This document shows, in pieces, positions 25,855-36,800 of a stretch of 64,000 nt of DNA. This DNA is from Chitinophagales bacterium (GTDB lineage: Bacteria > Bacteroidota > Bacteroidia > Chitinophagales > Saprospiraceae), in assembly GCA_017303875.1 (NCBI GenBank), contig JAFLBP010000030.1, positions 1 to 64,000 of the forward strand. The letters are read 5' to 3'. A program made the translations under genes and the position numbers. The notes below the pieces were generated by a model. The model was not told where the DNA came from, ran no database searches, and was given only the letters and a program-made list of their open reading frames with translations. Numbering within the stretch: position 1 is the first letter of the stretch; every line of letters starts with the position of its first letter.

Positions 25855-28800
25855 AAAAAACATACCTCATCGCTTTCCTGTTTGCATGCCTGCAAACCGC
25901 CCGGGCACAGGAAATTCAGGAACCTGTGGATTTTTGCGACACCGGTTACGATGCCTTTCAAAAAGGAAATGTGGCCGACACCTCCTGCTACCTGCGCGAA
26001 ACTTTTCCGTGGTTCAGGATGGAAAAGGCCTGGTCGAGTCCTCCCGGATTGGCCTGGTTGAATATTCCTATTGTCGGGAATCTGAATCCACAGGAGGATA
26101 GTATTCCGGAAATTCTGACGATCGGACTGAACGATAAAACCTTGTATTTCATACGTGGCGATGGCAGCAATGCTGCAAATCCGGATCAGTTGTATATCAA
26201 TACTTATATTACGTTTGCCCAACCTGCCCTGGCAGATTTAGACGGCAATGATATTCCGGAAATGGTATTTATTGATGAAAATTTTAAATTTCAGGTCTAC
26301 AGCAATTTCCAATCGGGCGCAGCGCAAGCCATGACGCTCTGGGCTGTTTCTACCGATACGGTGCCTTCCTGGAGCACCCTGACACATGGCTACTGGGGGG
26401 GCGGATTCCGAATAGGTTTTGCCGATTTTAACAGCGACGGACTTTCTGAAATTTATGTAGGCAATAATGTTTTTGGCGTTGATTTGAGCAATCCGGCTCA
26501 GCCTTTAATCAAGCGCCTGCTTGAATTCAACGGGCCATCCGGCTTGAATTTTGAAACAAACGCCGCACTTGGATATACTTCAAGTGTGGCAGATTTATTA
26601 AGCGTGGCCGACTGCAATGGCGACCCAGACTGCGAAGGCCTGGAACTCGCCTGCGGATACGGTATTTATTCCGTAGATATTGACCCCAATGACGGTGACG
26701 GGATGGAAATTAAACTCAAACGCAACGTGCGCACCATAAGCGGAGTGAATTTTAAAGACGGCACAACAACCGTGGCGGATGTTAACCACGACAACATCAT
26801 TGAGGTCGTTTTTACCACCCGCCGCAACGGCCAGACAGGAGTTTGCGTGTGGAACAAAACCGGCTTCTGGCGCTTTTTTCCAACGCCCCTGACCGACCAT
26901 ACGCTGGATTTTATAGACGCGGTTTCTATCGGTAATGTTTTTGACGACCGCAGCCGGGGCTTTACAGAAGACTGGCCCGAGATCCTGGTCAGACGCGATT
27001 ACACCATTTACTGCTACAATTTACAGGCGTACACTGCCAATCCGGCAGCACCATATTGGTGGACCAATAACGGACTCTTGATGCCGCATTTTCAAGCCAT
27101 TGCGCCACCGATTTTATTTGACTTCAACAACGACGGCTACCAGGAAATGGTGCTGCAAGACGGCCGGGCGCTGCATATTGTGGATGGCGGCACTTTGCCG
27201 AAACCGGCCTATGTTGGTCTAAATCAGGCCATTACAGAGTTTCCGGTGCCTTTTAATAGTTTTTATGCACATCCGGTCGTCGTAGATGCCAATGGCAATG
27301 GCTCGGCAGAAATTGTGGCCGTTACGTATTCACCGGAAATTCCCGGATCACCTTTGCCCTCATTAGAGATCATTCAGGCGGAAAATCCGGATTACTCCCG
27401 CTGGGCGACGGCGCGCCAAGTCTGGAATCAGGCCAACTATGTACCCTGGCAAATTGAAGACGACCTTCGGGTGCCTCTGCACGCCACCTTAACGGCCGAT
27501 AATCGCCACGAAAATATGGCGAATGCACAGACCTCGCCCAATATCCTGCCCGATCAAACCCCTTTTATTCCTTCGGCTGATTTGCGTATCGAAATTAAAA
27601 ACGTGGAGTGCCAGTTGCCGAAATTTAAAGTCACCTATGAAGTTTGTAATATTGGCCAAAAGCCCAGCGCCGACACCATTGTTTTGAGTTTTTACCGCAA
27701 TGGAAATCCATTCAGCAGCGCGCTTTCCAATGATTTTTACAACACAACCATCACTACACAAGGGCTTGTACCGGGCGATTGTATCACACAAAGCGAGTTC
27801 TTACCCCTTGCCGGCGGATTGGTGTATGCGGTGCTCAACGACGCCGGATTGTATAATACGCCGCTGCCGGCAGGCGCCACAGCATACCACCGGCCGGAAT
27901 GCGACCACAGCAACAATGTGGCAACCTTTACCATGAGCCTGCTCAGTGCCGCCGCACCGAATCTTGGCCTCGATCGGGTCGTTTGTCAGCCAAGCCCGAT
28001 TACACTGAATCCGGGAAGCGGCTTTAGCCAGTATTTATGGCAAAATGGCGCCACAACGCCGAGCATAACGGTCAGTACGCCAGGGGTTTATTGGGTACAA
28101 ACGGTTGACCAGTGTTTTAATACACGGCGCGACAGTATTGAAATCCGCCTTGGTTCCGAAACTCAAATATTACAGGTGGATGCCTGTGCCGGCGCATCGT
28201 ATGTCTTTAACGGACAAGCTATTGCGGCCGGAAATACCCAGGCATTTACTTATACCAACCGTTTTGGCTGCGATTCGGTGGTGCAGGTGCAGGTGAATGC
28301 ACTGCCCTTGAACAGTACACAGGAAAGTGTCAGCATCTGCGCGGGGGAAAGCGTTCTGGTTTTTGGCCAAAATGTAAGCAGCGCGGGATTGTACAGTCAG
28401 ACTTTTCAAAATGCAAACGGCTGTGATTCAATTCATTCCGTAATGGTAAATGTATTTCCGGAAGTCATTCCCACGCAGGAAAATATCAGCATTTGCGCGG
28501 GGGAAAGCGTCCTGGTTTTTGGTCAGAATGTAAGCAGCGCGGGATTGTACAGCCAGACTTTTCAAAATGCAAACGGCTGCGATTCAATACATTCCGTAAT
28601 GGTAAATGTATTTCCGGAAGTCATTCCCACGCAGGAAAATATCAGCATTTGCGCGGGGGAAAGCGTCCTGGTTTTTGGCCAAAATGTAAGCAGCGCGGGT
28701 TTGTACAGCCAGACTTTTCAAAATGCAAACGGCTGTGATTCCACACATTCCGTAATACTAAATATTTTTCCGGAAATCATTCCCACACAGGAAAATATCA

Positions 28801-30551
28801 GCATCTGCGCGGGGGAGAGCGTCCTGATTTTTGGTCAGAATGTGAGTAGCGCGGGATTGTACAGTCAGACTTTTCAGAATGCAAACGGCTGTGATTCAAT
28901 ACATTCTGTAACGGTAAACGTTTTTCCGGAAGTCATTCCCACACAGGAAAATATCAGCATTTGCGCGGGAGAGAGCGTCCTGGTTTTTGGTCAAAATGTA
29001 AGCAGCGCGGGATTGTACAGTCAGACTTTTCAGAATACAAACGGCTGTGATTCCACGCATTCCGTAACGGTAAATGTTTTTCCGGAAGTTATTCCCACAC
29101 AGGAAAATATCAGCATTTGCGCGGGGGAGAGCGTCCTGGTTTTTGGTCAAAACGTCAATACCGCCAGCTTGTACAGCCAGACTTTTCAGAATATAAACGG
29201 CTGTGATTCAACACATTCCGTAACGGTAAATGTTTTTCCGGAAGTTATTCCCACACAGGAAAATATCAGCATTTGCGCGGGAGAGAGCGTGTTGATTTTT
29301 GGTCAAAATGTAAGCAGCGCGGGACTGTACAGCCAGACTTTTCAGAATATAAACGGCTGTGATTCAACGCATTCCGTAATGGTAAATGTTTTTCCGGAAG
29401 TCATTCCCACACAGGAAAGCATCAGCATCTGCGCTGGAGAGAGCGTCCTGGTTTTTGGGCAAAATGTAAACAGCGCGGGATTGTACAGCCAGACTTTTCA
29501 GAATGCAAACGGCTGTGATTCCACACATTCCGTAACCGTAAATGTTTTTCCAGAAGTCATTCCCACACAGGAAAATATCAGCATCTGCGCGGGAGAGAGC
29601 GTGCTGGTTTTTGGTCAAAATGTAAACAGCGCGGGACTGTACAGCCAGACTTTTCAAAATGCAAACGGCTGTGATTCAATACATTCCGTAACCGTAAATG
29701 TTTTTCCGGAAGTTATTCCCACGCAGGAAAGCTTCAATATCTGTGAAGGGGACAGTATTCTTGTGTTTGGGCAATTGGTCGGTTCCGGCGGCGTCTTCTC
29801 CCGTCTTTTTCAGAATATTAATGGTTGTGATTCCCTGCATACCATTCAGGTGCAATCCGTACCGCTGCTGGAGCGCAGCGATAGCCTGCGCCTTTGTGCA
29901 GGCGATTCGCTTTACTGGAAAAATAATTGGTACCATCAAGCCGGCACGTATACGCTTTACAGCAACAGCATTACCGCCTGCGATACCTTGTGGCGCCTGC
30001 ATTTACAGGAAATAAATTTGCCGCCTCTTTCTTTTTCCCTGCGGCAACCCGATGCCAACGATAGCACGGGCGCCTTATCGCTCGCTTTGTCGCCGGCAAG
30101 CGAGTACAGTTTAGACGGGGTAAACTTCAGTCGCGACAGCCTTTATCCGGGCTTGCTCCCCGGTGCTTATGTCCTTTCGCAGCAGTATGAGGGCTGCGCC
30201 GACACCCTGCATTTTCAAATATTCCCTTTCCGGGAAATTCCGCAAAACGACGCCGAAACGGTTTACGTGCCCAATGTTTTTGCACCGGATTCAGGCGGCG
30301 ACAATGCTGTTTTCCAACCTTATTTCAGTAATAAAGTCGGAAATAACATCAGCCGCTTCCGTATTTATGACCGGTGGGGTGAAATACTGCTCGACTGCCG
30401 CGACATGCCGCCGCAAAGCGATTGCATGCGCTGGAACGGTCGTTTTCGCGGTCGCCAGTGCCCTCCCGGCGTATATACCTGGGTGTTGGAATGGACACAA
30501 GCCGACGGCACCCTCGTTTTTAAAAGCGGCACCCTAACGCTCATTCGATAA
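25851..30551 (+). CDS. giant secreted protein with nine 52-residue repeats and T9SS type B (gliding-associated) domain
   Basis: This 1566-aa protein begins with a signal peptide (MKKTYLIAFLFACLQTARAQ). Residues about 60-480 carry FG-GAP/VCBS-like motifs (ADLDGNDIPEM, FADFNSDGLSEIYV, FDFNNDGYQEMV) that suggest an integrin-like propeller. A CARDB-like domain and a PKD-like segment follow. Nine near-identical 52-aa units with core SICAGESVLVFGQNV and NGCDS come next, flanked by decayed copies. The C-terminus (YVPNVFAPDSGGD … FRIYDRWGE … YTWVLEW) is the type B sorting domain. I chose Met at 25851 because it places the signal peptide at the N-terminus. A surface adhesin or filament-like role is inferred. 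Confidence 0.9.
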   Translation: MKKTYLIAFLFACLQTARAQEIQEPVDFCDTGYDAFQKGNVADTSCYLRETFPWFRMEKAWSSPPGLAWLNIPIVGNLNPQEDSIPEILTIGLNDKTLYFIRGDGSNAANPDQLYINTYITFAQPALADLDGNDIPEMVFIDENFKFQVYSNFQSGAAQAMTLWAVSTDTVPSWSTLTHGYWGGGFRIGFADFNSDGLSEIYVGNNVFGVDLSNPAQPLIKRLLEFNGPSGLNFETNAALGYTSSVADLLSVADCNGDPDCEGLELACGYGIYSVDIDPNDGDGMEIKLKRNVRTISGVNFKDGTTTVADVNHDNIIEVVFTTRRNGQTGVCVWNKTGFWRFFPTPLTDHTLDFIDAVSIGNVFDDRSRGFTEDWPEILVRRDYTIYCYNLQAYTANPAAPYWWTNNGLLMPHFQAIAPPILFDFNNDGYQEMVLQDGRALHIVDGGTLPKPAYVGLNQAITEFPVPFNSFYAHPVVVDANGNGSAEIVAVTYSPEIPGSPLPSLEIIQAENPDYSRWATARQVWNQANYVPWQIEDDLRVPLHATLTADNRHENMANAQTSPNILPDQTPFIPSADLRIEIKNVECQLPKFKVTYEVCNIGQKPSADTIVLSFYRNGNPFSSALSNDFYNTTITTQGLVPGDCITQSEFLPLAGGLVYAVLNDAGLYNTPLPAGATAYHRPECDHSNNVATFTMSLLSAAAPNLGLDRVVCQPSPITLNPGSGFSQYLWQNGATTPSITVSTPGVYWVQTVDQCFNTRRDSIEIRLGSETQILQVDACAGASYVFNGQAIAAGNTQAFTYTNRFGCDSVVQVQVNALPLNSTQESVSICAGESVLVFGQNVSSAGLYSQTFQNANGCDSIHSVMVNVFPEVIPTQENISICAGESVLVFGQNVSSAGLYSQTFQNANGCDSIHSVMVNVFPEVIPTQENISICAGESVLVFGQNVSSAGLYSQTFQNANGCDSTHSVILNIFPEIIPTQENISICAGESVLIFGQNVSSAGLYSQTFQNANGCDSIHSVTVNVFPEVIPTQENISICAGESVLVFGQNVSSAGLYSQTFQNTNGCDSTHSVTVNVFPEVIPTQENISICAGESVLVFGQNVNTASLYSQTFQNINGCDSTHSVTVNVFPEVIPTQENISICAGESVLIFGQNVSSAGLYSQTFQNINGCDSTHSVMVNVFPEVIPTQESISICAGESVLVFGQNVNSAGLYSQTFQNANGCDSTHSVTVNVFPEVIPTQENISICAGESVLVFGQNVNSAGLYSQTFQNANGCDSIHSVTVNVFPEVIPTQESFNICEGDSILVFGQLVGSGGVFSRLFQNINGCDSLHTIQVQSVPLLERSDSLRLCAGDSLYWKNNWYHQAGTYTLYSNSITACDTLWRLHLQEINLPPLSFSLRQPDANDSTGALSLALSPASEYSLDGVNFSRDSLYPGLLPGAYVLSQQYEGCADTLHFQIFPFREIPQNDAETVYVPNVFAPDSGGDNAVFQPYFSNKVGNNISRFRIYDRWGEILLDCRDMPPQSDCMRWNGRFRGRQCPPGVYTWVLEWTQADGTLVFKSGTLTLIR
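28326..29729 (+). repeat. nine tandem 156-bp units (52 codons each)
   Basis: The unit is exactly 156 bp with no indels across nine copies, so the reading frame is kept throughout. Copies differ mainly at silent positions and at a few residues (SS/NS/NT, NAN/NTN/NIN, SIHSV/STHSV, VMV/VTV). This level of identity suggests recent amplification or gene conversion within the gene. Confidence 0.95.
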
Positions 30552-30571
30552 CATAATTTTCCATTTTCACC

Positions 30572-33301
30572 ATGAACAAATTTCTATTCCCCTTGCTTGC
30601 TGTATTTTTTGCAACGGTAACTACCCTGCACGCGCAAATTGACAACAGCTACGGCGCCAACGGCACGCGCATCGTGTCTAATCCTTCCAAATCGCTGATA
30701 CCTTATGATATTGCGCTGGATGCCAACGACAGGCTGCTGCTCAATTACCGCCTGTTCAGCAGCGGCAATACCAGTGAATCCATCGGCGTCGTGCGGCTCA
30801 ACACCAACGGCCAGAACGATCCGACATTTGGATTTCAGGGCTTCTTCAGTGCCGCTTCTCTGAAACCGGAGAATTATCACTTCGACAACACCATGCGCCT
30901 GCTCGATAACCAGCAAATCCTGATACTCGATCATACGCCTTCGGAAAATTTGGTGCGGGTGCAGGCGAACGGGAAAATTGACAGCACGTTTGGGCAAAAC
31001 GGCTTTGCGGCGATGCCTTATCGTATAAGTGACGCCTTTCAGGTGCTTCCCAATGGCTACCTGCGCGGACAATGCTTCCGCAGCAACGCCAATGGCAGCG
31101 GTAATGAAGTCGGAATAGGCGAGTTTTTGCCCAACGCAAGCTTTAATCCGGCATTTAACGGCGGTGAGCCGGCTTGGGCCGATTTTCGGGGTATCGTTTA
31201 CACCAGTGTTTTACTTCCCGATAAAAGCATGATGCTGGGCGGTCATTTTTATCAGAATAACAAGCACTGGTTATTACTGACCAAAGTGAATAAGTTCGGT
31301 GAATTGGACTATGATTTCAGCGATACCGGGTATATCCTGCACGACCTTGTGCCTGGTTTTGCTTTTGAAGCCATTTTTGATATGCTTTTGCTGCCCGACG
31401 GCAAAATACTGGCGACTGGAACCGCCGATCAGGGCATGCTGCTGGTTCGTTTTTTGCCCAACGGTCAGCTGGATCCGAGTTTCGGCCAAAACGGAGTGGT
31501 CAATTTTGAATTTACTTCGGGCTACAGCATTCAAAATGGCGCTGCTTTAGCCCTGCATCCCAATGGCTTTATTTATTGCGTGGGTACGGCACGCGCGGTA
31601 AATGGTACTAAATCGCTGGGCTATCTGGGTAAATTCAGCAGCTTTGACGGCCAGGTAGACAGCACTTACGGCCTCAACGGGTTTTATTATGTGGATCAAG
31701 GCAGCATTGCAAGCCAGTTTATAGATGTTGCGATTCAGAGCGATGGCAAAATTCTTGCCATGGGCAGGGCCACCGAAACACAAACGGCAGCCTTTGTGAC
31801 CCGTTTTCTGCCCGGCAGCTCGGCTCAGTTCTGGTATCGCGACAGCGATGGCGACGGCTACGGCAATCCCGACAGCCTCGTGTTTACAACGCTGCAACCG
31901 GCAGGTTTTGTAGCCGATTCCGGCGACTGCAACGATACCAACGCAGCCATCAATCCGGCCGCCACGGAATTGTGCAATAATGGTATTGATGAAAACTGCG
32001 ACGGGTTTACAGACGATACCAACGACCCGCCCGTGATTATTTGCAGCACCAATAAGGTAAAACTCTACCTCGATCAAAGCGGTCAGGCATTTTTTCCGCT
32101 GCGCGAATTGGACGGCGGCTCTTATGACCCTTGCGGCGGGGCGCTCATCAAGCCTTCGTTTAATGACACGCTTCGGGTGAATTGCAATGATCTTGAGCTT
32201 GTTAACACCATATCTTATCCCATTATTGATCAATTCGGCAATTTCGGCGGCTGTTCCGCCAATGTTTTTGTCCTTGATACTTTCGCGCCACTTGCCGTGT
32301 GCTACGATACTATTTCCGTAGGACTGAATATTGAAGGCAAGGCGGCCATCACCGTTGATGAAATAAACGCGGGCAGCACGGATAATTGCGGTTATTCAAT
32401 CGCTTATGTGCTGCCCAACCAGTTTAATTGCAGTCATATCGGTTTTCAGCGCGCAACACTGACCATACAGGATGCCACGGGTTATGCCGCTACCTGCGAA
32501 ACGGTCATTCAGGTAAAAGACGAAAGCGCGCCAAGGGCAGTTTGCACGCAAACCTATGTGCTTCCCCTCGATGAAAATGGCTCGGCCACGCTGGATGCGA
32601 AAAAGCTGGACCTGGGCAGTTACGACAACTGCTCCCCATCGCTCAGTTTTTCCGTGGATACGTTTCAATTTAAATGCGGCGATCAGGGTACACACCAACT
32701 TACCTTGAGTGTAACCGACGTTTATGGCAATACCAACACCTGCCCGGTAACAGTAAATGTGGTGGACAAACTCAGTCCGGTAGCGATTTGCCAAACCGAC
32801 ACCTTTCAGGTGCAACTGCCACTCAGCGATACCCTGTTCCTGCAAAGTGCCTGGTTCGATGACGGCAGCTACGACAATTGTGCTATCGGCGACATCAATA
32901 TCGCACCCGCATTTCTGACCAATGCCGACAGCGGTTTGATGCAGGTAACATTGACTTTTAATGACACGGGCAACTATTCCGCACCAAGCCAGTGCCAGGC
33001 CTATGTTGCACTGTCGGGCGTAAGTGCGGCGCAAAACCTGATCTCAGAAAACAGTATTTCAGTTTATCCCAACCCGAGTTATGCGCATCTGAATATCATG
33101 CCGGAGGGTAGGGTAGCGGGTGAACTCTGGACGGCGTATGTTTATGATGTACAGGGCCGCTTAATGCAGCAGAATATTCTTGGTAGAATGCCTGTAAATG
33201 GCTGGACATTAGACGTTTCTGCGTTGCCGCAAGGGGTATTCGTGCTTGCGCTGAAAAATTTGGAAGGACAGCAGTTGTTTACCCGTTTTCAGAAAATGTG
33301 A
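30572..33301 (+). CDS. secreted delta-60-repeat protein with metal-binding motif and T9SS type A domain
   Basis: This is a 909-aa protein with a signal peptide (MNKFLFPLLAVFFATVTTLHAQ). It has several delta-60 repeats of the form LNTNGQNDPTFGFQGF and LLPDGKILATG (about 20-410), likely a beta-propeller. A Cys/Asp-rich putative metal-binding motif follows (YRDSDGDGYGNPDS … GDCNDTNAAINPAATE, about 425-480), then three HYR-like domains with regularly spaced Cys and SYDNC/STDNC motifs. A type A sorting domain with VYPNPSYAHLNI is C-terminal. It follows the giant protein by 20 bases and may be co-transcribed. The role is unknown beyond surface export. Confidence 0.9.
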   Translation: MNKFLFPLLAVFFATVTTLHAQIDNSYGANGTRIVSNPSKSLIPYDIALDANDRLLLNYRLFSSGNTSESIGVVRLNTNGQNDPTFGFQGFFSAASLKPENYHFDNTMRLLDNQQILILDHTPSENLVRVQANGKIDSTFGQNGFAAMPYRISDAFQVLPNGYLRGQCFRSNANGSGNEVGIGEFLPNASFNPAFNGGEPAWADFRGIVYTSVLLPDKSMMLGGHFYQNNKHWLLLTKVNKFGELDYDFSDTGYILHDLVPGFAFEAIFDMLLLPDGKILATGTADQGMLLVRFLPNGQLDPSFGQNGVVNFEFTSGYSIQNGAALALHPNGFIYCVGTARAVNGTKSLGYLGKFSSFDGQVDSTYGLNGFYYVDQGSIASQFIDVAIQSDGKILAMGRATETQTAAFVTRFLPGSSAQFWYRDSDGDGYGNPDSLVFTTLQPAGFVADSGDCNDTNAAINPAATELCNNGIDENCDGFTDDTNDPPVIICSTNKVKLYLDQSGQAFFPLRELDGGSYDPCGGALIKPSFNDTLRVNCNDLELVNTISYPIIDQFGNFGGCSANVFVLDTFAPLAVCYDTISVGLNIEGKAAITVDEINAGSTDNCGYSIAYVLPNQFNCSHIGFQRATLTIQDATGYAATCETVIQVKDESAPRAVCTQTYVLPLDENGSATLDAKKLDLGSYDNCSPSLSFSVDTFQFKCGDQGTHQLTLSVTDVYGNTNTCPVTVNVVDKLSPVAICQTDTFQVQLPLSDTLFLQSAWFDDGSYDNCAIGDINIAPAFLTNADSGLMQVTLTFNDTGNYSAPSQCQAYVALSGVSAAQNLISENSISVYPNPSYAHLNIMPEGRVAGELWTAYVYDVQGRLMQQNILGRMPVNGWTLDVSALPQGVFVLALKNLEGQQLFTRFQKM

Positions 33302-33309
33302 GGTGGAAT

Positions 33310-33387
33310 ATTTCCCGCAGTATTCGCAGAACAATCACCCTTAACTCTGCGAATTCTGCGCGTCAATCTGCGAATGCTGCGGGAAAT
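33310..33387. repeat. intergenic inverted repeat, 21-bp arms with one mismatch
   Basis: Arms at 33310-33330 and 33367-33387 (atttcccgcag… / …ctgcgggaaat) flank an inner ctgcgaattctgcg segment. The whole lies between two convergent genes, so it may serve as a bidirectional terminator. Confidence 0.7.
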
Positions 33388-33408
33388 AAACCTACCAAAA
33401 ATGAAACA

Positions 33409-33792
33409 CTACTCCTCGTCCTCTTTTTGTCCCATTTCATCTACCACTTCGCGGATGCGGGTGGGCAAGAGGCGAAATCGTTTGCCGAGAAATTTTTCCA
33501 GGGTAACGGCTAAAAAAGCATAACCCTCTGTGACACCGGGCGCCGGAACGGCAATGATGACAAAAAAGGGCAAAAAACGGGGAATATCCTTCAATTGCTC
33601 GCGCGCCTGTGCCAACTCTTCTTCTGTTGGCACAGGCGTTTTGCTGATCAATATCTTCGACGCGCCATGACGCAGGTAAGTCTGCATCATTTTTTTGGTT
33701 TCATCGCCTTCCAGCCATAATGCCCAAAGGAGCATTTTGGGAAAACGAATTATTTTTTTGATGCGCTTCAGCTTTCGCGCGTATTTTTTCAT
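33409..33792 (-). CDS. LETM1-like small protein
   Basis: This is a 127-aa basic protein. The central stretch LKDIPRFLPFFVIIAVPAPG followed by TEGYAFLAVTLEKFLG resembles the LETM1-type segment seen in small Bacteroidota proteins of unknown function. The hydrophobic part could insert in a membrane; the N-terminus is strongly Lys/Arg-rich and the end is acidic. It is convergent with the delta-60 protein and separated from it by an inverted repeat. A candidate -7 box (TAATTTCG) lies 66 bases upstream of its start. Confidence 0.7.
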   Translation of the reverse strand: MKKYARKLKRIKKIIRFPKMLLWALWLEGDETKKMMQTYLRHGASKILISKTPVPTEEELAQAREQLKDIPRFLPFFVIIAVPAPGVTEGYAFLAVTLEKFLGKRFRLLPTRIREVVDEMGQKEDEE

Positions 33793-33863
33793 AAGTGTAG
33801 CGGAAAAATCCCGCTTTTATGACGTCCGGAACCCGTTGAGTTACAAAAGGAAAAGGGACGAAA

Positions 33864-36800
33864 TTATTTTTTTATAAAAATGGACGAACCTGTGCCGGCC
33901 GCTGTTCTGACTTGCAGAGAATATGCGCCTGCCGGCAAATGTCGTACCAACATCACACCGCGCATGCGTTCGCCCCAGCGCGCCATTCGCGTGTATTCCA
34001 GCAATTTGCCCTGACGATCATACAAGGAAACCCATGCCTCATATTCGCCCGAACCAGCCGGAGCATCCACCCAAATCCAATCACTTGCCGGATTGGGCGA
34101 CACCTGGATGTCAGTTACACGTCCGTTTATATGTGTTGTCGCCGAAAGCCCGGGCACCACAACCCTGGCTTTTTGCAGGCAATTATTGCCGTTCTCGTTC
34201 ACTTCAACCGTATACACACCCGCAGGCACATCGGTGAAAATGGGGGAGTCCTGCGTCTTGTTCAATTCCGGTATTGAAAAAACAAATGGCGCCAATATCG
34301 ACTGTGGATATACTTCAATAATGCCATCTGGGGCGGGTGTACTGCTGTTATCCGGGTAAACTAAACTCGAAAATTGCATGCCGGTAATACAGGTTTTACC
34401 CAGGCAAAATTGAAGAGCTGCATCCAGCTCTTGCCCGTTGATATAATCGGCGAAATAAACCTGATTATTCAGCATAACCTCAACGTAAGTCTTTACGATC
34501 CCGTCGCCGTCAAGATCTAATATCCGGAAACTAAAACAGGAATCCGGAAAACAGAATGTATTCCAGCTAATGCCGCCCAATACGTCCGGCGTACTGCTGT
34601 TTTGTGCCAGCAATGCGTCTTCACTGTTGCGCAACTCCCAGCCGACTGTTCCCGGAGGATCATCACTCGTGAGGCTCACCTGCACCCGTACCAGACCGGC
34701 GCCGGCGTTTATTGTACGAACAAGTTGGTCATTGCCCGAAAAATCATCCGCTCCGTCCGGATCAACCGCCAGAATTCGGGATTCAACCATGTTTTCACCA
34801 CTGTTAAAACCGACGAGTTTAGTGCTGACTGCCAGTATTTCCTGCCCCGGAAACAGCGGGTCAAAAAACGTATCACGCACAAGCGCTGCGCCATTTACAC
34901 GGCTTTCAACCACAAACGGGAAAAGGGTCTTTAAACCGGTATTACCAATGCGGTATACCAGCGCACTATTGATGTCGTCGCAGTTGCCAAAAAAACTCAA
35001 ATCGCGCAGCACGGCATCTCTTTCCCTTCTTCTGTTCACCACAACGGTTTGAAGATTATTGCCGCTTTCCAAATCGCCGCCCAGATTCGTTTTAAGATCA
35101 AAAACATAAGGCGTCCCGAAAGCACTGAGGTCTTCTTTGGTATCAAAAGTATTGATGGCAAAAAGCCCCTGATTGAGCGTTCCGGCAATCGTATCTTCCC
35201 GCCAAGGCCCGCCGTTTAGCCGGTATGCCACGGGGATATCTGCAACCGGATTGGTGCCAAAATTTCGGAAACGCACACTGACGGCTTCGTTATTGCCGAG
35301 GTTAAATCCGGTTTGCGGCGCGAGCAGATCAAAAGGCCCTACGTCCCGGCTTTTGCGGGAAGGTGTACAAAATTCAAGAATTTGAGGCTCCAAATTGGCA
35401 AAATCCAGCGAATCAAGTACATTTCCAAAAATATCCAACACCTTGAATTTGCCTTTCCAGTTTAAGGTTTGTGAACGGACAATCAACTTGTAACAGGTAT
35501 TGTTTCCGGCACAAATATCTACTTCAGCATTGCCGGGTGGGGTAGTGCCGGAAGCGATGAGGGCGTTGTTGGTATTGCGTAATTCCCAGTTCAGAATGCC
35601 AAAATCAGTTCTGGATTGCGCAATCAGGTAAGCGCCATTGAGGTTCCCGAAAAACTTGAAACTCATGGAATCATTCCGGATGTCCTGATCCTGTTGGCCG
35701 TTTGGCAAGGCCGTGAATAGGGTAAAAAAGTTCTGCCCGTTCAGTATGCCGCTCAAATTCAGCGGAATGGTGTCCTGTTCTCCCGGATTCAAATTACCAC
35801 TCCATTGTACTTGTTGAATGGCCTGAGCATTTACACGCCAGTTGATAATAGCGCTTTGCATGGGCAAGCCCGAAGCATTGCGCAGTATGAACGGAAAACT
35901 ATAGGTTGAACCGCAAATTAATCCCTGAAAATTCTCTTTCCCAAGCGCCTGCGCATCATTTTCCGTAGGCTTGCGCACCACAACCCGCAGGGTATCGTTT
36001 TTGGCAAACTGATCGCGTGCCCAGTGGGTAATCACCATAAAATGGTAGCTGCGCCCGGGCGTCTCCATATTTACGGTTTTGGAAAAAGTATGCGTATAGT
36101 TCGTACCTGCCGAAAACACGCTGTTGGCAGTATCCCTGACCACAAAATTGTTCTCGAAATATAAGCTCAGTGCAAAAGGCCCGGCGTCGGAAACACCACT
36201 GTTCAGCACATTCGCCTGTACCGTTTCATTCGCGCCTAAAGCGATGGATGAGACGGGCTGAGATAAGGAAACCGGCGTCATTTCGTAGGTATCGCGTTGA
36301 ATGCGGAAAGAAGCAATACGGGTAGCCCAAAAAACATTATCGGGCTGATATTCTCCTGTAAACCAGAAAGTTCGCTCATCTTCCGGGTCAACCGCCATCG
36401 CGCTGTAATCGCCCCAGCGATTACTTTCATGACTTTTTCCGCCCGGCGCCATTTCGTATTCCTGCAAAGGCATCTGATTGAGCAAATCACCGGCGCGCCT
36501 GCCGGTAATCCGCAGGCCCGGAAACAATTGTTCGCTGCAAACAGAGTAGCCCAGGCCAATGTTTCCCGCACCGTCCATACTCAGCGTACCCATAAAACGA
36601 TTGGTCGCCAGATCGGGCGCATACGTGCCCTGCTGATGAATCTGCCAGTTGCCACTGCCACTCTTGCGCAGTTCGTACCAGCGTACAGCCGCGTCGCCAC
36701 CCGGCCCGATTTGTGAAGAAACATCGGCCACATGATTGAGCACTACCGACTCATAAGATCCAAAATTCCGGTAAGGAACGCGGTACATGATGATATCGTC

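Noticed and set aside
28326..29729. Regular direct repeats considered as a CRISPR array
   Set aside because: Units are 156 bp, contiguous with no spacers, in frame and translated as a protein repeat.
28326..29729. Repeat array considered an assembly artefact
   Set aside because: Copies differ at many silent positions and at specific residues, and decayed copies flank the array, which fits real amplification.
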